Part shown: positions 54,197 through 63,025 of the stretch, one piece after another | How positions within the stretch are numbered: position 1 is the stretch's first letter | Layout: each line of letters opens with the position of its first letter | Assembly: GCF_001399455.2 (NCBI RefSeq) | Contig: NZ_LLEI02000006.1 | Coordinates: 84,107-148,106, forward strand | Direction: 5' to 3' | DNA length: 64,000 nucleotides | Origin: Vibrio bivalvicida | GTDB taxonomy: Bacteria; Pseudomonadota; Gammaproteobacteria; Enterobacterales; Vibrionaceae | Made by a program: the position numbers and the translations under genes | Notes under the pieces: generated by a model | Seen by the model: only the letters and a program-made list of their open reading frames with translations | What the model was told of the DNA's origin: nothing | Databases searched by the model: none

Positions 54197-54895
54197 TTAA
54201 GTCCTTAAGTAACCTTTGCCACGCATACTTGTGAGCATGAAGTTCAGTACTAGTGCTAATGTAAGCAAGACAATGCCCAAAGCGACCCCTTGAGCAAACG
54301 CCCCTTTATGGCTTTCCATCGCAATCGCTGTAGGGATGTTTCGCGTGATCCCCATAATGTTGCCACCCACCATGGTTGAACAGCCCACTTCGGTTACAAT
54401 GCGAGAAAACGCCGCTATCGCTGCCGCCATGAGTGGAAAACGTGTTTCCCACACCATGGTAGCAATAATTCGCGGTATAGAAGCGCCCAATGTAATTGAG
54501 GTTTCAACTGCTCTTCGATCGCTAGACTGCAATGCGCCATGCATCATTGATACCAACACCGGAAAACCAATCAGCATTTGACCGACAACCATCGCCTTTT
54601 GCGTAAACAGCATTTGCCAGTCACCCAAAGGGCCCGCCCGTGACAACAGCATGTACAGCAACAAACCAATGACGACTGTTGGAATAGCTTGAAGAGTATT
54701 GATCAATGAAAGGAAAAACCATTTTCCTCTAAAATCTGTATAAGCCAACACAATTGAAAATATGATCGCTGGTAAAAGAACAATTGAAATCGCAGACAAA
54801 GAGACACTAAAGGAGACCGCAACGATCTCCCAAAGTTCTTTATCGAAGCTCACTAACAAGGCAAGCGCATCGAGGGTGGTTTGCCAAAGGCTCAT
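54197..54895 (-). CDS. tupB: Tungstate ABC transporter permease TupB
   Basis: A 232-residue inner-membrane permease with about five or six spans and the EAA loop ETSITLGASIPRIIATM (EAA---G-type). It sits between the binding protein and the ATPase with 6 and 9 bases between genes. The family is the same as the molybdate/sulfate permeases; the TupA neighbour is what points to tungstate. Confidence 0.92.
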   Translation of the reverse strand: MSLWQTTLDALALLVSFDKELWEIVAVSFSVSLSAISIVLLPAIIFSIVLAYTDFRGKWFFLSLINTLQAIPTVVIGLLLYMLLSRAGPLGDWQMLFTQKAMVVGQMLIGFPVLVSMMHGALQSSDRRAVETSITLGASIPRIIATMVWETRFPLMAAAIAAFSRIVTEVGCSTMVGGNIMGITRNIPTAIAMESHKGAFAQGVALGIVLLTLALVLNFMLTSMRGKGYLRT

Positions 54896-54901
54896 TTAGG
54901 C

Positions 54902-55717
54902 TTATTTCTCGTTGGCATTAGCAACAAAAAGCTGTTTGCCGTGGAGTGTAAAGTCATTAATCAGTTTTTGCCCTCTTGGATTAACCAACCAGTCACTGAA
55001 TTCTTTCGCTCCTTGGTAGTTAATACTTGGGTATCGTTCTGGATTAACCAAGATGACTTGGTAAGGGTTAAACAACTTTTTGTCACCTTGGAACAGAATC
55101 TCAAGATCAAGTTTGTTGTTGTAGGCTAACCAAGTGCCACGGTCAGTCATGGTGTAGCCTTGCATTTCGTTGGCCATGTTGAGAGTCGGTCCCATCCCTT
55201 GGCCTACACTACGGTAACCACCGAAATTTGGCTCCATTTTGGTTTGCTGCCAGATACCTTTCTCTTTTTTATGAGTACCTGAATCATCACCGCGAGAGAT
55301 AAACGTCGCATTCATATTGGCAATGTTTTTGAACACATCAGCGACGTCTTTTTGCTTTGCCACTTTAGCTGGATCTGCGTGAGGGCCCACAATAACAAAA
55401 TCGTTGTACATCAATTTACGAGGTAGAACGCCATAATCCTTTTCAACGAAGTTTGCTTCGGCTTTTGGCGCGTGAGTCATTACCAAATCGACATCGCCGT
55501 TTTCACCCATTTTAAGCGACTTACCCGTGCCGGCTGCGATCACATCGACCTTGTAGCCTGTGTCTTTTTCAAATTCAGGAAGCAGGTAATCAAGTAGACC
55601 AGAGTGGTAGGTGCTTGTTGTCGTCGCTAAACGCACGTGAGAGTTATCAGCCGAAGATGCCGAGTAGCTAACTAAAGCCAGTGACGCAGTGGCCAATGTA
55701 AAAGTGATTTTTTTCAT
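54902..55717 (-). CDS. tupA: Tungstate-binding periplasmic protein TupA
   Basis: A 271-residue exported protein (signal MKKITFTLATASLALVSYSASSA). The mature chain opens with RLATTTSTYHSGLLDYLLP; the TTTS motif is the anion-binding hallmark of TupA proteins, unlike ModA. Further ligand segments are DVDLVMTHAPKAE and FISRGDDSGTHKKE. The start at 55717 gives a normal signal peptide; an in-frame ATG 13 codons upstream does not. It supplies metal oxyanion for the cofactor genes next door or for tungsten/Mo enzymes. Confidence 0.93.
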   Translation of the reverse strand: MKKITFTLATASLALVSYSASSADNSHVRLATTTSTYHSGLLDYLLPEFEKDTGYKVDVIAAGTGKSLKMGENGDVDLVMTHAPKAEANFVEKDYGVLPRKLMYNDFVIVGPHADPAKVAKQKDVADVFKNIANMNATFISRGDDSGTHKKEKGIWQQTKMEPNFGGYRSVGQGMGPTLNMANEMQGYTMTDRGTWLAYNNKLDLEILFQGDKKLFNPYQVILVNPERYPSINYQGAKEFSDWLVNPRGQKLINDFTLHGKQLFVANANEK

Positions 55718-55975
55718 ATTGTTATAAATCCGTTTTCTATAATTTGGGCTAGACAAATTAAGAGTAGTGAACCTATGCCATAAGATTCGTGTTATCAGTT
55801 GGCAAGCACTAATTGCAATCTTGATGCCAACAATTCATGATACTTTTCAAGCTAAATATCAAAAAGTTAACACACAAAAACTTGATGAGGGACAAAATGT
55901 CTCACATTTATTAAGTCGAGTACTGATAAACTTGGTACACTCTGTCCCAATTACCCTATAAAGCAAGTGGTCATC
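55718..55975. promoter_or_regulatory. Divergent promoter region tupA / response regulator
   Basis: About 258 AT-rich bases with no gene. TGAGGGACAAAATGTCTCA near 55884-55902 is an imperfect palindrome (GACA-N3-TGTC core) about 75 bases before the regulator gene and could be its operator. A sigma-54-like TGGCA...TTGC at about 55800-55816 has spacing two bases too long, so I do not count it. Confidence 0.3.
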
Positions 55976-57424
55976 ATGCCTCCATCATTCGATCCTAACA
56001 AAGTCTCACAATATCAAGCGTTTTCAGTACTTGTCGTCGATGATGAAATTGGAATGCAAACGATACTGAACAAAGCCTTAAGCAAGTGGTTTTCAAAAGT
56101 TGACTGTGTTGGAAGTATCGAAGAAGCAGAGCAGCTTCGGAGTGCCAACCATTATGACTTGATTGTTCTCGATATTAATTTGCCAGGGCGTTCTGGAATT
56201 GAATGGGAAGAAGCATTCACAGACCCAGATAAAAAAGCCGATATCATCTTTATGACGGGCTACGCCGATCTGGAGACGGCAATATCTGCTCTCAAATTGG
56301 GTGCGTCGGATTTTATCCTTAAACCGTTTAACCTAGAGCAGATGTTGCAAGCGGTTAAGCGTTGCATTGATAAACGCTTAGAAGAGCGCCACCAATTTGC
56401 GCTTCGTCATGAGTTTAAACGCCATGTTGTCACAGACATTGTTGGCGGTTCAGAGAAAACGGCATTGCTAAAACAACTGATTGGCCAATTTGCACCTTCT
56501 CGCGCATCTGTATTGGTTGAAGGTGAATCAGGGACAGGCAAAGAACTAGTCGCGCGAGGTATACACGAAGCAAGCCAACGCAGTGGACCATTTGTGCCAA
56601 TAAATTGTGGTGCCATTGCACCGGAACTACTCGAAAGTGAGCTTTTTGGTCACAATGCAGGAGCGTTTACCGGGGCTAAGAAAAGTCGCGAAGGTTTGTT
56701 TCGCGTTGCGAATGGAGGAACACTATTCTTAGACGAAATTGGTGAGATGCCGCTTGCTATGCAATCGGCTTTACTACGCGTGCTAGAGCAAAGGACTATT
56801 CGCCCAGTCGGTGGAGAGAAGGAGATAACGATCGACGTTAGAGTTGTGGCAGCAACGAATCGAAATCTTCAACAAGAAGTGAATAAGGGCAATTTCCGCG
56901 CCGACTTATTCTATCGACTCAATGTACTCAAGATCGATGTGATGCCACTAAGAGAGCGTAAAGCAGATCTCATTGAGCTCGTCCCATTTTTTACACAGAT
57001 GTTAGCGTTGGAGCTTGGAATGCCCAATCCAAATTGGGCGCATGAAGATATTCTTGCTATGAACGAATATGACTGGCCGGGCAATATTCGTGAACTCAAA
57101 AACCTTATAGAGCGCTGCATTCTGCTCGGCAAACCTCCGGCACATTATTGGCGTGAGATTCATGGTGATACGTTAAAGCCATCTGTGACCATGACGGTAT
57201 CGAGCGGAGCGGAAGTTATTGAGCTTACCACTCCGACCAATCAGCAAGAGGGCTACCCCAATACATGGACACTGAAGAAAGTTGAGAAAGCGCATATTCA
57301 ACAGTTAGTGGATTATCATGACGGAAATAAATCAGCCGCAGCAAGAGATTTGGGCGTAGCGCGCAAAACGTTAGAGCGTAAATACAAAGAGTGGGAGAAT
57401 GAGGAATCAAGCTATGCCGAATAG
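55976..57424 (+). CDS. Sigma-54-dependent response regulator
   Basis: A 482-residue NtrC-class activator. The receiver domain has phospho-acceptor D66 (IVLDINLPG), with K in ILKPF. The AAA+ domain (about 150-380) has Walker A GESGTGKE, the sigma-54 loop GAFTGA, and [12 protein letters not shown] Fis-type helix-turn-helix ([19 protein letters not shown]) ends it. ATG 55976 is preferred over GTG 55967. It overlaps the next kinase gene by 11 bases. Targets are unknown; the divergent tungstate genes are candidates by position. Confidence 0.92.
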   Translation: MPPSFDPNKVSQYQAFSVLVVDDEIGMQTILNKALSKWFSKVDCVGSIEEAEQLRSANHYDLIVLDINLPGRSGIEWEEAFTDPDKKADIIFMTGYADLETAISALKLGASDFILKPFNLEQMLQAVKRCIDKRLEERHQFALRHEFKRHVVTDIVGGSEKTALLKQLIGQFAPSRASVLVEGESGTGKELVARGIHEASQRSGPFVPINCGAIAPELLESELFGHNAGAFTGAKKSREGLFRVANGGTLFLDEIGEMPLAMQSALLRVLEQRTIRPVGGEKEITIDVRVVAATNRNLQQEVNKGNFRADLFYRLNVLKIDVMPLRERKADLIELVPFFTQMLALELGMPNPNWAHEDILAMNEYDWPGNIRELKNLIERCILLGKPPAHYWREIHGDTLKPSVTMTVSSGAEVIELTTPTNQQEGYPNTWTLKKVEKAHIQQLVDYHDGNKSAAARDLGVARKTLERKYKEWENEESSYAE

Positions 57425-59444
57425 CCCCTCATTTTGGTCAAAATGGCGCTATCGATTTAAGACCATGGTTCGATATCGCTTGATGATCCTGACCTCTGCA
57501 CCTATCGCTTTAACACTTGTCGCACTAATTGGTATTACCATCTATTGGTCAATCCATTACACTTGGCAGAGTGCTTTAGTCGATGTCTCTGAGCGGCTTG
57601 GTGTCGCGGAAAATAGCATTGAGTTAATTCAAGAGAAACAAGCGAATCATGTTAAAGCATTTGCTAGCTCATATGAATTTGTTACGCGAGTGCGCGAACG
57701 AAGTTTCGGCGATGCTGAATTGAAGAACTGGGTTGCAAATCAGAGAGACAGGTATAAGCTCGACTTTTTGCGTTTTCATCGTGTTGACAGCATGGAGAAC
57801 AAATTCCGCTTTATGGATCTTACCCATAGAGAGTCATTCTTTGATGTGCTGACAGAGAAAGAGCTTAGCGAACTCGGTAATGATCTGGTCAAACGCGCCC
57901 AAACTCCAATACTTGAGAACAATACGATTGAAAGCCGTGGACTGGTTAGCCGCACCGTCATTCCGATACGTAGCCAATCTAACGATATTATTGGCTTTTT
58001 AGATGGTGGTTTACTGCTTAATAACAGTACTGTATTGGTCGATACCATTCGTGATCTTATTTATCCCTCTAAACAAGATAGTCTACGCCCTGTCGGTACA
58101 CTAACGGTTTTTTTAGATGATCTTCGAGTGAGCACTAATGTTCCGCTAGATAGTAATGATCGGCTTGGAAGAGCGATTGGTACACGTGTTTCAAACGAGG
58201 TGAGACAAGCGGTCTTAATAGAAGGGCATGAGTGGACCAACTTAGCATTTGTGTACGATGCGTGGTACATCACCGCGTATCAGCCTCTATATGATCAGTA
58301 CAACAACGTTATTGGCATGCTCTACACAGGGTATTTGCTATGGCCATTTGTTACCACCTATATGACTAATATTGCAGAGATATCAATCACGACGCTATTT
58401 TTGCTGTTTGTCTCTAGCTTGCTTGTTTATCGAGGCTCTCGCGATCTGTTTGTCCCGATCGAGCATATTCACCGCGTGGTAAAAATGATTCAACTGGGTA
58501 AGGAAACGCGCATTGGACCTCTTGGCCTAGACGAAGGGCATGAGTTGGCGCAACTTGCCAAGCAGTTTGACAATATGCTTGACCTGCTCAAACAACGTAA
58601 AAACGAAATTTTACGTGCAGCTAATCAACTTGAGTGCAAAGTGCAAGATCGAACTGCGAGTCTAAAAGAAAAAACCGAACAGTTAGAATTGCACATTCAA
58701 CTGCTCAACCAAACAAGAGATAAACTTGTCGTTAATGAAAAACTGGCAGCGCTTGGTGAGCTTACTGCAGGTATTGCTCATGAAATTAATAACCCGACCG
58801 CAGTGATCCTAGGTAATGTTGAACTTATACAGTTTGAGTTGGGGGATGAATCGTCTCGAGTTAAAGAGGAGATTGAAGCGATTCACGCACAGATTGACCG
58901 TATTCGAAATATCACACGGAGCTTACTGCAATACAGTCGGCAAGGTGGTGTACAAGATGAGATTACTTGGCAGCGCGTCAATCCCATTATCGAAGAGAGT
59001 ATCACTTTGGTTAAAACAGGTGCCAAAAAGCGTGAAGTTACCTTTGAGACCGAGTTGAATGCGCAATCTTCAGTCGAAGTTAATCGCCATCAGCTACTGC
59101 AAATTCTCGTCAACCTGCAAATGAATGGCATTCATGCCATGCAAGGCAAAGGTCGCCTGATCGTTTCAAGTGAAGACTGGGTCGAAGATGGTAAGACTCT
59201 CGGTGCGGTTATTCATGTGAAAGACGAAGGGTGTGGAATTAAGCCTGAAAATCTAAAGAGAATCTTCTCTCCATTCTACACCACTAAGCGCGATGGAACG
59301 GGATTAGGTCTTTCGGTTTCGCAAAGTATTCTCAGCCAATCGGGCGGCGAGCTCAAAGTTAATTCTGAATGGGGGAAAGGAAGCCAGTTTAGTATTTATC
59401 TTCCGGAACGAGCAGAACCTCAACTCAAGGTCATGAATCTTTAA
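57414..59444 (+). CDS. Cache-type sensor histidine kinase
   Basis: A 676-residue membrane kinase. Span 1 is about 25-45 and span 2 about 320-342; between them is a large periplasmic domain of roughly 270 residues with a double-Cache look (paired YI-x-x-Y/GYL strands such as WYITAYQPLYD and IGMLYTGYLLWP). HAMP, a coiled coil, then H456 in GIAHEINNPTAV, N box QMNGIHAM and GTGLGLSVS. ATG 57414 has GAGGA eight bases upstream; ATG 57399 is possible. It partners the sigma-54 regulator gene, which it overlaps. Confidence 0.92.
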   Translation: MPNSPSFWSKWRYRFKTMVRYRLMILTSAPIALTLVALIGITIYWSIHYTWQSALVDVSERLGVAENSIELIQEKQANHVKAFASSYEFVTRVRERSFGDAELKNWVANQRDRYKLDFLRFHRVDSMENKFRFMDLTHRESFFDVLTEKELSELGNDLVKRAQTPILENNTIESRGLVSRTVIPIRSQSNDIIGFLDGGLLLNNSTVLVDTIRDLIYPSKQDSLRPVGTLTVFLDDLRVSTNVPLDSNDRLGRAIGTRVSNEVRQAVLIEGHEWTNLAFVYDAWYITAYQPLYDQYNNVIGMLYTGYLLWPFVTTYMTNIAEISITTLFLLFVSSLLVYRGSRDLFVPIEHIHRVVKMIQLGKETRIGPLGLDEGHELAQLAKQFDNMLDLLKQRKNEILRAANQLECKVQDRTASLKEKTEQLELHIQLLNQTRDKLVVNEKLAALGELTAGIAHEINNPTAVILGNVELIQFELGDESSRVKEEIEAIHAQIDRIRNITRSLLQYSRQGGVQDEITWQRVNPIIEESITLVKTGAKKREVTFETELNAQSSVEVNRHQLLQILVNLQMNGIHAMQGKGRLIVSSEDWVEDGKTLGAVIHVKDEGCGIKPENLKRIFSPFYTTKRDGTGLGLSVSQSILSQSGGELKVNSEWGKGSQFSIYLPERAEPQLKVMNL

Positions 59445-59446
59445 CA

Positions 59447-59476
59447 AAACGGTCAGCAATAAAGCTGACCGTTTTT
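59447..59476. terminator. Terminator after the kinase gene
   Basis: AAAACGGTCAGC pairs with GCTGACCGTTTTT around AATAA. It is a strong bidirectional terminator between converging genes (the gene at 59481 is on the minus strand). Confidence 0.9.
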
Positions 59477-59480
59477 CTAA

Positions 59481-59768
59481 CTATTTTGATTCTTCCGCTA
59501 GAGAGTCTTTGCATTCCTGATATTTCAGCTTCTCTGCTAACGACTCTGGTGGCAAACCACACTTCATCACCACTTCCTTGTCATAGCATTTATTGGTCTT
59601 ACCATGTAAACAGATGATTTCATCATCCTGATAAGCGATATCACCTGTTTGCAAGTGACCATATGTGTCGTTTCCCCAAACTGGGTTAGCATTAAAAGTG
59701 TTCTTCGCTACCGCGACAGAACAAGCTAAAGACAAAGATGCAATGATAACAGGGATTAACTTCTTCAT
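59481..59768 (-). CDS. Small exported protein of unknown function
   Basis: A 95-residue secreted protein: signal peptide MKKLIPVIIASLSLACSVAVA, then a mature domain of about 74 residues with four cysteines (in EIICLHG, NKCYD, VMKCG and YQECKD), which suggests two disulfides in the periplasm. The mid-signal cysteine is not in a lipobox context. No family recognised. It is monocistronic, ending at the terminator. Confidence 0.65.
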   Translation of the reverse strand: MKKLIPVIIASLSLACSVAVAKNTFNANPVWGNDTYGHLQTGDIAYQDDEIICLHGKTNKCYDKEVVMKCGLPPESLAEKLKYQECKDSLAEESK

Positions 59769-59943
59769 GATTGTGACCTACTTTTGGAACTGGCGGCGAT
59801 TATATAGAACCTCAGCCTAAAACCAACTCATAAAAGTTAGATTGCTAATACATAGCTGATGGTTTTCATGCCTTGGCAAAACAAAACTTGAAGTTCGACT
59901 CAGTAAACAGTAGTGTGGCGCGGTTTTTCATATTTAATAGGTA

Positions 59944-61542
59944 ATGACTTTGATCTCCACTAACAACATCACACAGCAATTTGGTGCTAAGCCACTTTTT
60001 GAAAACATCTCTGTTAAGTTTGGTGAAGGTAACCGTTACGGCCTTATTGGTGCGAACGGCTGTGGTAAATCAACGTTCATGAAAATCCTAAGTGGTGAAC
60101 TTGACCCTACAGGTGGTAACGTAAGTTATGATCCTAACGAACGCGTAGCAAAGCTAAATCAGGATCAGTTTGCTTACGAAGAGTTCACGGTCATCGATAC
60201 CGTTATCATGGGTTACAAAGAGCTGTGGGAAGTAAAAAAAGAGCGTGACCGTATTTACTCTTTGCCAGAGATGAGTGAAGAAGAGGGTATGCTCGTTGCC
60301 GACTTAGAAGTTCATTTCGCTGAAATGGACGGTTATATGGCTGATTCCAAAGCAGGTGAACTATTACTTGCTGTTGGTATTCCTGAAGAGCAACACTACG
60401 GTCTAATGAGTGAAGTCGCTCCTGGTTGGAAACTTCGTGTTCTTCTTGCTCAGGTACTGTTTGCAGATCCGCATATTATGCTACTTGACGAACCAACCAA
60501 CAACTTGGATATGGATACTATCCGATGGTTGGAAGAAACGCTGAACCAGCGTAACTGCACCATGATTATCATCTCGCACGACCGTCACTTCTTAAACTCA
60601 GTATGTACGCATATGGCAGATTTAGACTACGGTGAGCTTCGTGTATATCCAGGTAACTATGATGAGTACATGATGGCTGCTTCGCAAGCACGTGACCGCC
60701 TATTGTCTGACAATGCGAAGAAGAAAGCTCAAATTGCAGAACTACAAACCTTCGTCGCACGTTTCTCTGCTAATGCTTCTAAAGCTAAGCAGGCGACATC
60801 ACGAGCTAAGCAAATCGACAAAATCCAGCTCGAAGAAGTAAAAGCGTCAAGCCGCCAAAACCCATTCATCCGCTTTGAACAGTCGAAAGAGCTGTTCCGC
60901 AATGCATTGAATGTTGAAAACTTAAGCCAAGGCTTTGAAGACGATCTGTTTAGTGAATTTAATGCCATTTTCGAAGTCGGTGAGCGTGTTGCGATCATCG
61001 GTGAAAACGGTGTAGGTAAAACAACGCTGCTTAACACATTAGCGGGTGTACTTGAGCCGCGTACTGGTGAATTTAAGTGGTCTGAAAACTCTAATATTGG
61101 CTACTATGCGCAAGACCACGCAGAAGACTTTGCAGAAGATCTCAACCTGATGGATTGGATGGGTCAGTGGCGCCAAGAAGGTGATGACGAGCAAGTAATT
61201 CGTAGCTTCTTAGGTCGTATGTTGTTTTCACAAGACGACATCAAAAAATCAGTAAAAGTACTTTCTGGTGGTGAGCAAGGCCGCATGCTTTTAGGTAAGC
61301 TAATGATGCACAAGCCAAACATGCTGTTAATGGATGAGCCAACCAACCACATGGATATGGAATCTATTGAGTCTTTGAACAATGCTTTAGAGCAATACAA
61401 AGGCACACTGTTTTTCGTATCTCATGACCGAGTATTTGTCGATTCGTTAGCTACGCGTATCATCGAGATAAAAGACAACAAGATTACAGACTTTAAAGGC
61501 ACTTACGCTGAGTTCTTAAAAGCGCGTGGCATTGTAGGCTAA
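59944..61542 (+). CDS. ybiT: ABC-F family ATPase YbiT
   Basis: A 532-residue soluble ABC-F protein of the ribosome-associated type: two ATPase domains (Walker [10 protein letters not shown] near residue 38 and GENGVGKTT near 353; Walker [12 protein letters not shown] and [11 protein letters not shown]) joined by the charged P-site-tRNA interaction linker (about 240-310). The degenerate first signature [14 protein letters not shown] and the length are those of E. coli YbiT. ABC-F proteins act on stalled ribosomes. A terminator follows, then the integron boundary. Confidence 0.95.
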   Translation: MTLISTNNITQQFGAKPLFENISVKFGEGNRYGLIGANGCGKSTFMKILSGELDPTGGNVSYDPNERVAKLNQDQFAYEEFTVIDTVIMGYKELWEVKKERDRIYSLPEMSEEEGMLVADLEVHFAEMDGYMADSKAGELLLAVGIPEEQHYGLMSEVAPGWKLRVLLAQVLFADPHIMLLDEPTNNLDMDTIRWLEETLNQRNCTMIIISHDRHFLNSVCTHMADLDYGELRVYPGNYDEYMMAASQARDRLLSDNAKKKAQIAELQTFVARFSANASKAKQATSRAKQIDKIQLEEVKASSRQNPFIRFEQSKELFRNALNVENLSQGFEDDLFSEFNAIFEVGERVAIIGENGVGKTTLLNTLAGVLEPRTGEFKWSENSNIGYYAQDHAEDFAEDLNLMDWMGQWRQEGDDEQVIRSFLGRMLFSQDDIKKSVKVLSGGEQGRMLLGKLMMHKPNMLLMDEPTNHMDMESIESLNNALEQYKGTLFFVSHDRVFVDSLATRIIEIKDNKITDFKGTYAEFLKARGIVG

Positions 61543-61569
61543 GAATTAGCTTCTAAACTGAATTTGAAA

Positions 61570-61600
61570 GCCTCGCATTACCAAATGCGGGGCTTTTTTT
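61570..61600 (+). terminator. Terminator of ybiT
   Basis: GCCTCGCATT pairs with AATGCGGGGC (one G-T pair) around ACCA, followed by seven T. It lies 28 bases after the ybiT stop. Confidence 0.9.
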
Positions 61601-61617
61601 GTAATATAATATTGATA

Positions 61618-61633
61618 CTGTATAAGTATACAC
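61618..61633 (+). promoter_or_regulatory. LexA-box-like site at the integron boundary
   Basis: CTGTATAAGTATACAC matches the LexA operator CTGT-N8-ACAG at all but the last base, with the usual AT-rich alternating core. TTGTAA (61599-61604) and TATAAG (61621-61626) could be -35 and -10 elements, so LexA would cover the promoter. It sits 18 bases after the ybiT terminator and 25 bases before the ATG of a small reading frame. Confidence 0.55.
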
Positions 61634-61657
61634 ATTAACGGAGGCAGGACGAAAATC

Positions 61658-61714
61658 ATGCTATATAGAACAATTCTGCATTTTGTGATTCGTAATTTTC
61701 TCTGTTTGATGTAA
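61658..61714 (+). CDS. Possible 18-residue leader peptide
   Basis: A reading frame of 18 codons plus stop (MLYRTILHFVIRNFLCLM) with CGGAGG 13 bases upstream and a LexA-like site before that. The peptide is hydrophobic with two arginines and could span or bind a membrane. It may be a short SOS-controlled peptide, or a leader that affects translation of the first integron cassette. It may also be chance: 18 codons prove nothing alone. Confidence 0.25.
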   Translation: MLYRTILHFVIRNFLCLM

Positions 61715-61841
61715 GTAACTGTTATTTAGTAAGTTGATTTGGTAACGTGGGGGTAGTTAAAGTTTTATTGCAGATTGGTTCTGTAGTTTTTTATAGAATT
61801 GTTCTGTCTAAGAACTGTTATGTGCTTTGGTGGAAATGAAT

Positions 61842-62300
61842 ATGGAAATCACAATCAGGCTTATCAAAACAGAAAGCATTGAGGACAAGAGTATATTCGA
61901 GACTTTGTTTAGGGAGTATCTATCTGGATTCTCAGTTGAACTAGACCTCTCAGTAATTGCTCAGCTATTTGCGTTGCCTTATTTCCACGGATTTATCAGT
62001 TTTGTCGACAATAAGCCTGCTGGTTTTGCGGTTTGCTTTGAATCGTTCTCAACTTATCGTGCGCAAAGAGTGATGAATATTCATGACTTTATGGTGTCGG
62101 ACAACTTTCGTGGTAAAGGTGTTGGCAAGGCACAACTGAATGGTATCGAACAGTATTGTCGTGATAATGATTACCTCAAAATCACATTAGAGGTCGGTGA
62201 TGATAATGTTGCAGCTAAAAAGCTCTACAGCTCATTGGACTACGAAGATTACAGAGTAGTTTTGAAAGGGCAGCAACATTGGCAAAAGTACCTCAATTAG
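61842..62300 (+). CDS. GNAT acetyltransferase (cassette 1)
   Basis: A 152-residue N-acetyltransferase of the GNAT fold. The acetyl-CoA pyrophosphate loop RGKGVGKAQL lies near residue 92, preceded by the strand MNIHDFMVSDNF and followed by ITLEVGDDNVAAKKLYSSLDYE, the usual motif B ending. ATG 61842 has GGTGGA seven bases upstream; an ATG two codons earlier is too close to that site. It is the whole first gene cassette, ending 8 bases before attC1. The substrate cannot be told; cassette-borne GNATs acetylate drugs, amines or proteins. Confidence 0.88.
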   Translation: MEITIRLIKTESIEDKSIFETLFREYLSGFSVELDLSVIAQLFALPYFHGFISFVDNKPAGFAVCFESFSTYRAQRVMNIHDFMVSDNFRGKGVGKAQLNGIEQYCRDNDYLKITLEVGDDNVAAKKLYSSLDYEDYRVVLKGQQHWQKYLN

Positions 62301-62308
62301 CACGCACA

Positions 62309-62427
62309 TAACAACTGTTCAAGAGGGATTCGCAACGCGTGGCATTTTTACTATGCGTTGGCTGTGGTGTTTAAGGTGGTATGCGGCGGCTTCGGTATTG
62401 CGTTGCTCACCCCTTAACAGGGCGTTA
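62309..62427 (+). repeat. attC1 recombination site
   Basis: 119 bases, left end TAACAACTGTTCAAGAGGGA, right end CCCCTTAACAGGGCGTTA. The arms are complementary (inverted R and L boxes) so the single strand folds as integrase expects. Its centre differs from attC2-4, which resemble each other. Confidence 0.88.
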
Positions 62428-62454
62428 AACCTAATGAGGAGAGTTTTGAATTCA

Positions 62455-62901
62455 ATGAAGTTTAATGCAACACTCAATGACTATTTTAGAGAGGTGCACT
62501 GCATATGCCCTAAGTGTAAGGGGCATGCAATTATTACTGCCGAGTCTAAATATGCTTTGCCCTGGCGTCCTTCAAATGTTTCGTTGGTCTGCCATGGTTG
62601 TGCATACAGAGAAACATGGCCAATACCAAGTTGGAAAAGTGATTTTGTCAATTACAATCCGGGAAGTGGTATCGAACCTTATTTTGGTTACTCTTTGTTT
62701 TTTGGTGTGACTATTAAAGGCAAAACGTTGGGGATATTAAGCCCTAAGCATGCGAACGATATTTCGGAATATATTGCATATGCTCTTAGGCCTTCACCAA
62801 TAAATTCAAAGTGGAGTATGGTCAATAGATTACCGAAATGGGTAATATCGGCAAAAAATAGGTCCCTTGTTTTGAAAGCTTTGTCCAAAATTCGCAATTA
62901 G
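62455..62901 (+). CDS. Zinc-ribbon protein (cassette 2)
   Basis: A 148-residue protein with an N-terminal zinc ribbon: CPKC near residue 18 and CHGC near 48. The rest is a globular domain of unknown type with aromatic runs (EPYFGYSLFFGV) and a basic C-terminal helix (SAKNRSLVLKALSKIRN). ATG 62455 is used; ATG 62434 next to a GAGGAG run is possible, and the frame further upstream lies inside attC1 and is not real. No function known; related zinc-ribbon proteins occur in other Vibrio cassettes, to my recollection. Confidence 0.7.
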   Translation: MKFNATLNDYFREVHCICPKCKGHAIITAESKYALPWRPSNVSLVCHGCAYRETWPIPSWKSDFVNYNPGSGIEPYFGYSLFFGVTIKGKTLGILSPKHANDISEYIAYALRPSPINSKWSMVNRLPKWVISAKNRSLVLKALSKIRN

Positions 62902-62904
62902 GTT

Positions 62905-63025
62905 TAACAATCTGCTTAAGACGGACTATCAACGCTCGGCAATTTTACTTCTAGTCTGGTACAGTGTTTTTGGTGGTTAGTTTAAGTATCGAGGTATGCG
63001 TTGCTAGCCACTTAGCAGGGCGTTA
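62905..63025 (+). repeat. attC2 recombination site
   Basis: 121 bases from TAACAATCTGCTTAAGACGG to AGCCACTTAGCAGGGCGTTA. It starts 3 bases after the stop of the cassette 2 gene. Confidence 0.9.

Larger units (their letters stand above)
61543..61841. other. Integron boundary / putative attI region
   Basis: Holds the ybiT terminator, LexA-like site and small frame listed separately. In addition AGAACAATTCT (61667-61677) recurs as its exact complement AGAATTGTTCT (61795-61805), both preceded by TAT. AACTGTTAT occurs twice (61718 and 61814), the second just before the first cassette gene. GTTAT there is the likely recombination point where the first cassette begins. I find no integrase gene. Confidence 0.45.

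Noticed and set aside
55800..55816. Sigma-54 promoter between tupA and the response regulator
   Set aside because: TGGCA and TTGC are present, but the GG-to-GC spacing is two bases too long for sigma-54.
61842..62300. Cassette 1 GNAT as a toxin of a toxin-antitoxin pair (AtaT/TacT type)
   Set aside because: No antitoxin gene (RHH or similar) lies upstream in the same cassette; it is a lone acetyltransferase.
62353..62454. N-terminal extension of the cassette 2 protein
   Set aside because: The first 25 codons lie inside attC1, so they are recombination-site sequence read by chance.
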